Below, one piece after another: positions 9,114 through 14,396 of a DNA stretch of 24,306 nucleotides; the stretch's first letter is position 1, and each line of letters begins with the position of its first letter. Both the position numbers and the translations under genes were made by a program. The DNA comes from Candidatus Omnitrophota bacterium (GTDB taxonomy: Bacteria > Omnitrophota > Gorgyraeia > Pluralincolimonadales > Pluralincolimonadaceae). The notes below the pieces were generated by a model, which was given only the letters and a program-made list of their open reading frames with translations, made no database searches and was not told the DNA's origin. The stretch spans positions 1 to 24,306 of the forward strand of contig JAQTVK010000002.1 in assembly GCA_028706795.1 (NCBI GenBank), read 5' to 3'.

Positions 9114-10052
9114 TCATTCGATCCTCTCTTTTACGCCTGACACCAGGTACAGGACCGCCATCCTCACCGCGATGCCGTTCGTCACCTGCTCGAGGATCAC
9201 GGAATACGGCCCGTCAGCCACCTCGGGGGTGATCTCTACCCCGCGGTTAATGGGCCCGGGGTGCATTATAAGGACGTCTTTCTTCGCGTATTTCATCTTC
9301 TCTGCATCCAGCCCGAACTTCATGGCATATTCCCTTATGGACGGGAAGAGGCTCTGCCCCTGGCGCTCTAACTGTATCCGCAGCATATTTATGACATCCG
9401 CACCCTCGATCGCTTCTTTGATGTCGTATGTCACTTTCACGCCGAGTTTTTCAATCTCCGGCGGCATAAGCGTCGCCGGCCCGCAGACCGTGACCTTCGC
9501 GCCGAGTTTGGTCAACCCCCAGATATTCGACCGCGCCACCCTCGAGTGGGCGATGTCGCCTATTATCGATACGTTCAGCCCGGCTATCTTCTTTTTATGC
9601 TCTTTTATCGTGAACATATCGAGCAGGCCCTGTGTAGGATGTTCGTGCGAGCCGTCGCCCGCGTTTATTATCGACGGCGAGACCGACTCGGCCAAAAGCT
9701 GCGGCGCCCCGGAGGCCGAATGCCTCATTATTATGATATTTACCTTCATCGCCTCTATGTTCTTGGCCGTATCCTTTAGCGTCTCCCCCTTGGTCAGGCT
9801 CGAGGCGTTCGTCTGGATATTGACTATATCGGCGCTCATGCGTTTCGCGGCGAGCTCGAACGAGGTGCGAGTCCTTGTCGACGGCTCGAAGAAGAAAAGG
9901 ACGACAGTCTGGCCGCGGAGCGTCGGGACTTTCTTTATCGGCCTCTGCGATATCTCCTTGAATGAGTCGGCGGTCTCCAGGATGAGGCCTATCTCATCGG
10001 CTGAGAGGCCTTCTAGGCCCAGAAGGTCTTTTTTCGTCCACTTGACGGCCAT
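9114..10052 (-). CDS. pyrB: Aspartate carbamoyltransferase, catalytic subunit
   Basis: PyrB joins carbamoyl phosphate and aspartate, the committed step of the pathway. The 312-residue sequence carries the carbamoyl-phosphate motif EPSTRTRTSFE at about 56-66, the substrate lysine in LTKGET (Lys88), MRHSASG, DGSHEHPTQGLLD at 133-145, and MHPGPINRGVEI near the C-terminus. The length is that of a lone catalytic chain. No pyrI regulatory gene is seen anywhere in the window, so regulation probably rests on PyrR attenuation and CarB allostery. GGAGG within the last codons of pyrR serves as its ribosome-binding site, 6 nt from the ATG. One base separates it from the pyrR stop. Confidence 0.96.
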   Translation of the reverse strand: MAVKWTKKDLLGLEGLSADEIGLILETADSFKEISQRPIKKVPTLRGQTVVLFFFEPSTRTRTSFELAAKRMSADIVNIQTNASSLTKGETLKDTAKNIEAMKVNIIIMRHSASGAPQLLAESVSPSIINAGDGSHEHPTQGLLDMFTIKEHKKKIAGLNVSIIGDIAHSRVARSNIWGLTKLGAKVTVCGPATLMPPEIEKLGVKVTYDIKEAIEGADVINMLRIQLERQGQSLFPSIREYAMKFGLDAEKMKYAKKDVLIMHPGPINRGVEITPEVADGPYSVILEQVTNGIAVRMAVLYLVSGVKERIE

Positions 10053-10053
10053 A

Positions 10054-10602
10054 TTATTCCTCCATTTCCGCGACTACTACACCGTCTTCGCCGTCTGCTT
10101 CTTTTATCTTGACCTGTACCGTCTCTTTCTGCGATGTGGGTATGTTCTTCCCCGCGTAATCGGCCCTTATCGGCAGTTCGCGATGGCCCCTGTCGACCAG
10201 CACGGCCAGTTGTATGCTCTTCGGCCTGCCGAAGTCTATCAGTGCGTCGAGCGCGCACCTTATCGTCCTGCCGGTATATAGGACGTCGTCTACCAGGATT
10301 ATCACCTTGTCGTGTATATCGAAATCTATCTCGGTCTTGTGGACCACGGGCTGTTCCGCGACCTCGGCAAGGTCGTCCCTGTAGAGGGTAATATCCAGGG
10401 CCCCAACCGGGATCTCGCGGTTGACTATCGCCGCCATCTTCGCGGCAAGCCGGTCGGCAAGCAGGGCACCCCTCGTCCTTATCCCCACTATCGCGAGCCC
10501 TTCGACCGACTTGTTGCTCTCGACTATCTCATGCGCGATCCGCACCAGGGCGCTCTCGATCTGCCCGGCATCCATCACCTTTGCCTTCTCGCGAAGCTTC
10601 AT
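10054..10602 (-). CDS. pyrR: PyrR bifunctional regulator / uracil phosphoribosyltransferase
   Basis: PyrR binds UMP or UTP and then the pyr leader RNA, favouring termination; many members also convert uracil and PRPP to UMP. The 182-residue protein has the type I phosphoribosyltransferase fold with the PRPP loop VIILVDDVLYTGRT at 100-113. The family segments IVGIRTRGALLADRLA (38-53), DITLYRDDL (70-78) and LVDRGHRELPIRADY (135-149) are also present. It is the first enzyme gene after the leader, where PyrR is typically autogenously controlled. CGGAGG lies 5-6 nt before the ATG. The ATG also overlaps the stop of an upstream leader ORF (ATGA), suggesting coupled translation. Confidence 0.95.
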   Translation of the reverse strand: MKLREKAKVMDAGQIESALVRIAHEIVESNKSVEGLAIVGIRTRGALLADRLAAKMAAIVNREIPVGALDITLYRDDLAEVAEQPVVHKTEIDFDIHDKVIILVDDVLYTGRTIRCALDALIDFGRPKSIQLAVLVDRGHRELPIRADYAGKNIPTSQKETVQVKIKEADGEDGVVVAEMEE

Positions 10603-10748
10603 AACGCCCTCCGGGCGACAAAGTGCCAGTCTTTACGAATTTTGGCAACGAAGTGCCAGTCTTCGCAAATTTTGGCAATAAAAATGCCTGTCCCCGGCTC
10701 TTTGCCGAAAACAGGCACAATATGCTTTTTCGTATAATTACAGTTCAT
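10599..10748 (-). CDS. Putative 49-codon pyr leader ORF, translationally coupled to pyrR
   Basis: An ATG at 10748, preceded by AAGGAGAGG with about 6 nt spacing after AGGAG, opens a 49-codon frame. It runs through the attenuator hairpin (residues VPVFGKEPGTG) and then through two in-frame 10-codon repeats (AKI-x-x-DWHFV twice). It stops in an ATGA overlap with the pyrR start. The ribosome-binding site abuts and partly overlaps the 3' arm of the PyrR-binding loop, so PyrR binding could also hide it. No known protein family is recognised. A 49-codon open frame can occur by chance, but the good ribosome-binding site, the in-frame repeats and the exact junction together make it plausible. Peptide function is unknown; the act of translation may be what matters. 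Confidence 0.45.
   Translation of the reverse strand: MNCNYTKKHIVPVFGKEPGTGIFIAKICEDWHFVAKIRKDWHFVARRAL
10621..10680 (-). repeat. Two tandem 30-bp direct repeats between attenuator and pyrR
   Basis: Units 10621-10650 and 10651-10680 match at 25 of 30 positions. Each contains the inverted pair TGCCA-14 nt-TGGCA, and the junction between units can form TGGCA-CTTCGT-TGCCA in the RNA. The length is a multiple of three, and both units stay in the leader ORF frame. The GTGCCAGTC core resembles short palindromic motifs that accompany REP-type elements in some bacterial genomes. That link is from memory and unverified. The second unit directly abuts the terminator U tract. Confidence 0.8.
10677..10716 (-). 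terminator. Intrinsic terminator of the pyr attenuator
   Basis: In the transcript, GCCTGTTTTCGGC (10716-10704) pairs over 13 bp, three of them G-U, with GCCGGGGACAGGC (10698-10686) around the loop AAAGA. ATTTTTATT (10685-10677) follows as the U tract. It lies about 80-110 nt after the predicted transcription start and before pyrR, as in PyrR-controlled leaders. Its 5' arm is also complementary to the 3' arm of the upstream PyrR-binding loop, which makes it conditional. Confidence 0.88.
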
Positions 10749-10768
10749 CTTCCTCTCCTTTTCCGGCC
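10704..10768 (-). promoter_or_regulatory. Antiterminator pairing of the pyr leader
   Basis: The RNA segment GGCCGGAAAAGG (10768-10757) can pair with CCTGTTTTCGGC (10715-10704). GCCG/CGGC and AAAA/UUUU give 8 bp around one bulged G, extendable by GG/CC. The first strand is also the 3' side of the PyrR-binding loop and the second is the 5' arm of the terminator. The three structures are therefore mutually exclusive, as required for PyrR attenuation. Seen by inspection; energies were not computed. Confidence 0.75.
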
Positions 10769-10789
10769 TCACTGGGCCAGATTAAAAGG
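10757..10789 (-). promoter_or_regulatory. PyrR-binding loop (anti-antiterminator)
   Basis: The 33-nt RNA folds as a lower stem CCUUUU/AAAAGG, an internal loop AAUCU opposite GG, an upper stem GGCC/GGCC and the hexaloop CAGUGA. Known PyrR sites have a lower stem, an asymmetric internal bulge, an upper stem and a terminal CNGNGA hexaloop; CAGUGA fits exactly. It sits just after the predicted transcription start. UMP-bound PyrR would hold this form, block the antiterminator and permit termination. Confidence 0.82.
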
Positions 10790-10802
10790 TTGCTAGTGAT
10801 AA

Positions 10803-10831
10803 AATATAGCATCCGGCTGCCTTATTGTCAA
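10803..10831 (-). promoter_or_regulatory. Sigma-70-type promoter of the pyr operon
   Basis: TTGACA (10831-10826) is a perfect -35 box, 17 bp separate it from TATATT (10808-10803), and the -10 box matches TATAAT at five of six positions. Transcription should begin near 10796, placing the PyrR-binding loop within the first ~10-40 nt of the RNA. It lies between the stop of the PilZ-glycosidase gene at 10858 and the pyr leader, with no clear terminator in between. It is the only strong promoter I see in the window. Confidence 0.85.
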
Positions 10832-10857
10832 GGGTTAATTTCAGGGGGTGACTTGGG

Positions 10858-12951
10858 CTAATACCCTAACGAATCGGTCGGTATCGAATTGAAGAGCCTG
10901 GAGACGATCCCGAAGCCCGGCTTGGGTTTCCTGTCCCACGTCAGGATGCCCCAATATTCCTCGATATTCGGGTCCTGGACCGAGGGGTTCCCGCCCTTCC
11001 ACCACTCGTCTGTCCATTCAAATATCACTATGCCGGCCAAGTCGCTGTTTATGCTCTCTATTTGGGTCTGCAGGGCCTTGTCCTGGGTCTCTTTCTTGAC
11101 AAAAGTGCTGTAGCCGGTCTCGGTTATGAAGATGGGCTTATTGTATTTCTTGGATATCGCCTTCATCTCTTTCACGACATTGGCCGCGTCTTCCTTCCCG
11201 CGCCAATTAAAGCCGTGCCCGCCGATATAGGCATTACATCCGATAACGTCGAGGAAATCGAACCCGAGATCGAACCCTTTCACTTTAAGTATATTGGCCC
11301 CGGTCACCGGATGGCTTTTGTCCGCAGCCTTTACCGCGAGATATATCTCTTTCATGAAATTATTTACCTTGTCGAAACCGTAGCGCGGCACCGGGTTGCC
11401 GGGTTCATCGTAACAGAACGGCGCGTCGTTCCAGATGCTCCACATTAGGATACAGCGCCTGTTCTTGTGCCTTTTCACGACATCTATGGCCATCTTCTTA
11501 AGGGCTTTCAACTCGACGTCGGACGAGTAATCCGTGTAGGCGGAAGGATAGATGATCTGCTCTATTATCCTGAGGTTGTGCTTCTCGGCCAGGTCTAGCA
11601 AGGCGTCGGGAAGGGGCTCATATGTCCTTATCGTATTTATGCCTGCCTCCTTCATCATCCTGAAATCGTTCTCGAAGACCGAGAGGGGTATTTTAGAGAA
11701 ACAGCCGTCGACCCCCGGCGGCAATCCCGGGGCGCTTATGCCGTATGCCACGCCCTTTATGAAAAATAACGAGCCGTCGGCGTATATCCTGTTGTCCTTG
11801 ATGACCACGCCGCGCTCCGGTATCCTTCTCGATATCAGGACCTCGGGCTCTCCCGGCTTCTTCGTTACTATTATTTTCTCGGCCTTCTCCCTTTCGGCCG
11901 CCTTCTGCCTTTCCAGGTCCTTCTGCTTCTCCACTTCTTTGGCGCGTTGTTCCAGGCGGACGCGCTCCTTCGCGAGTTCCGCGATCTCCTCATCGGAAGG
12001 CGTCTCCATGGAGGCGATCAGCGGACGTTTAAGCGTGATGACGCCTGTGGGAACCTCCACCCTGACCGAATCGGCGGTCTCGAGGATTACTTTCCCGACG
12101 ACCACGCCGCCGGCGGCAAGTGTGACCTTTACCGGCTTCGAGGCCTTTATCTCCTCCAGGACCTTGAGCTGGCTTTCGAGCGCCTTCTTCCCGTCAGCCA
12201 CCACTGAGAGCTCTTTGTTCAGTTCTTCCGATTTACCTTTCGCCGCGGCCAGTTCGGCTTCGAGCTTGGCTATCTCTTCAGGCTTTGCCTGGGCTTCTGC
12301 TTTTGCCGCCTCAAGCTTTTTTTCCAGGTCAGCCCTGTTCTGCTCAAATTCCTTAAGTTTCGTCTCGAGTTCACCTCGGCTGGTCCTGAGCTCTTCGAGC
12401 GACGTGCTCAATTTCGAACGCTCGGCCTCTATGATCGCTATCTTCTTCTCTGCTTCCTTCCGCAGCGCTTCTTTCTTTACGACCTCGACCCTGGTCACGG
12501 CGATGATTGCTACCAAGATAATCATGGCAGCAACCACTAAGACCGGCCTGAACTGCAGCAGCCGGGCATAATTTACTATGCCTTTTCTCTCCTTCTCCGA
12601 GATCTGTTCATAGGAGATACCGATAAGGTACTTATTTGGGCGGCCTTCTGTTATCTTTTTTAACCAAGCCGCTTCCGCGACAGCGGCGATCGGCTTGGCA
12701 GAGAACGGCATATTGATCTGGAGGCGAAGTTTCGCGGATTTGCTGTTTAATTTTTCGGCGAGGTCGTCTTTTAGGTTGTTGACCTCAAGGCACATGCCGC
12801 CTTCGCTGACGTCCCTGGTGAAGGATTGGTGGAACTCGGAGTATATCTCTTTATCGTCGAGGCTGACTATCTCGAACTCGACGGGAAAGACCGTCCCGAG
12901 CCTTATATATCTTCTGCGCTGGATTCCGTCTTTATCTTGCGGTGTTTGCAT
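10858..12951 (-). CDS. PilZ domain - transmembrane - coiled coil - glycosidase-like (alpha/beta)8 fusion protein
   Basis: This 697-residue protein seems to join an intracellular c-di-GMP sensor to a periplasmic enzyme-like domain. Residues ~10-134 look like PilZ, with RRYIR (Arg13, Arg17; RxxxR) and DVSEGG (47-52; DxSxxG), the two c-di-GMP motifs. One membrane helix follows (~136-154), then a long charged coiled coil (~157-275), a small beta segment (~272-315) and a second helix (~318-362). Residues ~388-690 form a GH2/GH5-like barrel with FFIKGVAYG, AGINTIRTYEPLP, WSIWNDAPF (Asn508-Asp509), FITETGY (Glu611) and FEWTDEWWKGG. The usual acid/base Glu of the Asn-Glu motif is Asp here. The start at 12951 overlaps lpxA by 49 nt and has AGAGG nearby. 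The substrate is unknown; an envelope or exopolysaccharide glycan is likely. Confidence 0.8.
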   Translation of the reverse strand: MQTPQDKDGIQRRRYIRLGTVFPVEFEIVSLDDKEIYSEFHQSFTRDVSEGGMCLEVNNLKDDLAEKLNSKSAKLRLQINMPFSAKPIAAVAEAAWLKKITEGRPNKYLIGISYEQISEKERKGIVNYARLLQFRPVLVVAAMIILVAIIAVTRVEVVKKEALRKEAEKKIAIIEAERSKLSTSLEELRTSRGELETKLKEFEQNRADLEKKLEAAKAEAQAKPEEIAKLEAELAAAKGKSEELNKELSVVADGKKALESQLKVLEEIKASKPVKVTLAAGGVVVGKVILETADSVRVEVPTGVITLKRPLIASMETPSDEEIAELAKERVRLEQRAKEVEKQKDLERQKAAEREKAEKIIVTKKPGEPEVLISRRIPERGVVIKDNRIYADGSLFFIKGVAYGISAPGLPPGVDGCFSKIPLSVFENDFRMMKEAGINTIRTYEPLPDALLDLAEKHNLRIIEQIIYPSAYTDYSSDVELKALKKMAIDVVKRHKNRRCILMWSIWNDAPFCYDEPGNPVPRYGFDKVNNFMKEIYLAVKAADKSHPVTGANILKVKGFDLGFDFLDVIGCNAYIGGHGFNWRGKEDAANVVKEMKAISKKYNKPIFITETGYSTFVKKETQDKALQTQIESINSDLAGIVIFEWTDEWWKGGNPSVQDPNIEEYWGILTWDRKPKPGFGIVSRLFNSIPTDSLGY

Positions 12952-13709
12952 ATGCCTCTTTCAGACCGTTTGATGAATTCAACCATGTGCGCGGCTTCAG
13001 GCGCCAGTCCCCCGAGCTTTGATATTTCGGATAAAGCCTGTGTCACATTCATGTCCGAACGGTAAAGCAATTTGTATATCTTCTTGATCTCCGCCTTCGC
13101 ATCCTCGCCTATCGATGAGCGTTTCAAGCCGACAATATTTAACGAACATACCTCGGAATCGCCTTCGATAAGCGTATAAGGCACGACGTCTTTGTTTACG
13201 CGCGCCAGTCCGCCTATCATCGCGAGCGTCCCTATCCTGACAAACTGGTGGAGTGTGACGTTCCCGGAAATGAAAGCCGCGTCCTCGATCTCTATGTGCC
13301 CGGCGACTAGAGCGCCGTTGCATAACACTATATTATTGCCTATCCTGCAGTCATGCGCGACGTGCGAGAACCCCATGAAGAAATTATCGTTGCCGATGAT
13401 GGTCGTCGATCCTTCCTCCAGGCCGCGATGTATACTGGCGTATTCCCTGAATACATTCCTGTCGCCTATTTTGAGGAAGCTCTTCGCGCCCTTGAAATGC
13501 AGGTGCTGGGGCGTATGGCCGACGACCGCGCCCATATGGATCTCGCAGTCCCTGCCGATCGTCGTCCCTGAGGCGATATACGCGTGCGCGAGCACTTTTG
13601 TGCCGTCGCCTATCGAGGCGCCGTCCTCGATTATCGCGTACGGCCCGACTTCGACCTCGCCTAATGCGGCCTTTTTGCCCACGATAGCCGTGGGATGTAT
13701 ATTAGCCAC
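12903..13709 (-). CDS. lpxA: UDP-N-acetylglucosamine O-acyltransferase
   Basis: LpxA transfers a 3-hydroxyacyl chain from ACP to UDP-GlcNAc, the first step of lipid A synthesis, in the cytoplasm. The 268-residue protein has the left-handed beta helix of hexapeptide repeats (ANIHPTAIVG, IGDGTKV, IGNNIVL and so on). It carries GHTPQHLHFKG and the catalytic histidine in SHVAHDC (second His, residue 119, equivalent to E. coli His125), and a helical C-terminal tail. Length and motifs are typical. The usual partners lpxD, fabZ and lpxB are absent from the window. The start overlaps rsmI by 8 nt, and the end overlaps the PilZ-glycosidase gene by 49 nt. Confidence 0.95.
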   Translation of the reverse strand: MANIHPTAIVGKKAALGEVEVGPYAIIEDGASIGDGTKVLAHAYIASGTTIGRDCEIHMGAVVGHTPQHLHFKGAKSFLKIGDRNVFREYASIHRGLEEGSTTIIGNDNFFMGFSHVAHDCRIGNNIVLCNGALVAGHIEIEDAAFISGNVTLHQFVRIGTLAMIGGLARVNKDVVPYTLIEGDSEVCSLNIVGLKRSSIGEDAKAEIKKIYKLLYRSDMNVTQALSEISKLGGLAPEAAHMVEFIKRSERGICKHRKIKTESSAEDI

Positions 13710-14394
13710 TCTCTCCGCCCCTCCTGGGGTTAAGTACGATCAGGAATTCGCCCTTCGGTTTCGATTTATCGAAACGCGCGGCTATCTCGCTCACTTTCCC
13801 GCGCAAGACCTCCTCGAATTTCTTCGTCAATTCCCGCATCACGCAGATGCGGATATCGCCGAATATCTCAAGTATATCACATAAAGCCCTTAAAATCCTG
13901 TGCGGAGACTCATAAAAAACGACCGTCCGTTTCTCGTCCTTGAATTCCGACAGCTTATTCCTCCGCGCGCCGGACTTGTTCGGAAGGAACCCCTCAAAGA
14001 TAAAACGGTCTGTCGGCATTCCTGATGTTATGAGGCCGAGTATTATCGCGGCAGGACCGGGTATCCCGACGACACCGATCCCCTCTTTTATCGCGAGCGC
14101 TATGATATGCGCCCCGGGATCGGATATGCCCGGCGTCCCGGCGTCGGATACAAGGGCAACGTCCTTGCCTTCCTTCAGCAGTTTTATGAGGTAATCGCCT
14201 TTGGTTACCCTGTTGTGCTCGAAATAACTCGTCAACGGGGCTTTTATGCCGTAGTGGTCTGTGAGGATCTTTGTGTGGCGGGTATCCTCTGCGGCGATGA
14301 GGTCGGCTCCCTTTAAGACCTCAACCGCGCGGATAGTTATATCTTTAAGGTTGCCTATGGGCGTCGCGACCACATAGAGCGTTCCGGATGGCAT
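13702..14394 (-). CDS. rsmI: 16S rRNA (cytidine1402-2'-O)-methyltransferase, short form
   Basis: RsmI methylates the ribose of C1402 in 16S rRNA near the ribosomal P site, using S-adenosylmethionine. Family motifs are YVVATPIGNLKDIT (7-20), AEDTRHT (35-41), LVSDAGTPGISDPG (81-94) and GIPGPAA (110-116). The protein has only 230 residues, against roughly 280 in E. coli. It stops just after the GEFLIVL strand, so the small C-terminal domain found in many homologues is missing. Nothing downstream suggests a frameshift, because lpxA begins within its last codons. It lies 2 nt after glmS. The methyltransferase core is complete. Confidence 0.93.
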   Translation of the reverse strand: MPSGTLYVVATPIGNLKDITIRAVEVLKGADLIAAEDTRHTKILTDHYGIKAPLTSYFEHNRVTKGDYLIKLLKEGKDVALVSDAGTPGISDPGAHIIALAIKEGIGVVGIPGPAAIILGLITSGMPTDRFIFEGFLPNKSGARRNKLSEFKDEKRTVVFYESPHRILRALCDILEIFGDIRICVMRELTKKFEEVLRGKVSEIAARFDKSKPKGEFLIVLNPRRGGESG

Positions 14395-14396
14395 CT

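Noticed and set aside
9172..10281. Long plus-strand open frame (369 codons) opposite pyrB and pyrR
   Set aside because: It mirrors two firmly identified genes, has no recognisable motif and no gene-like context; it is a codon-bias shadow. The same applies to plus-strand frames at 1760-2641, 11552-12571, 16937-17701 and 21020-22051.
10621..10680. CRISPR-like repeat pair
   Set aside because: There are only two adjacent imperfect copies with no spacer between them and no cas genes.
10832..10857. Terminator after the PilZ-glycosidase gene
   Set aside because: No stem with a U tract is visible between its stop and the pyr promoter, so some read-through into the pyr leader is possible.
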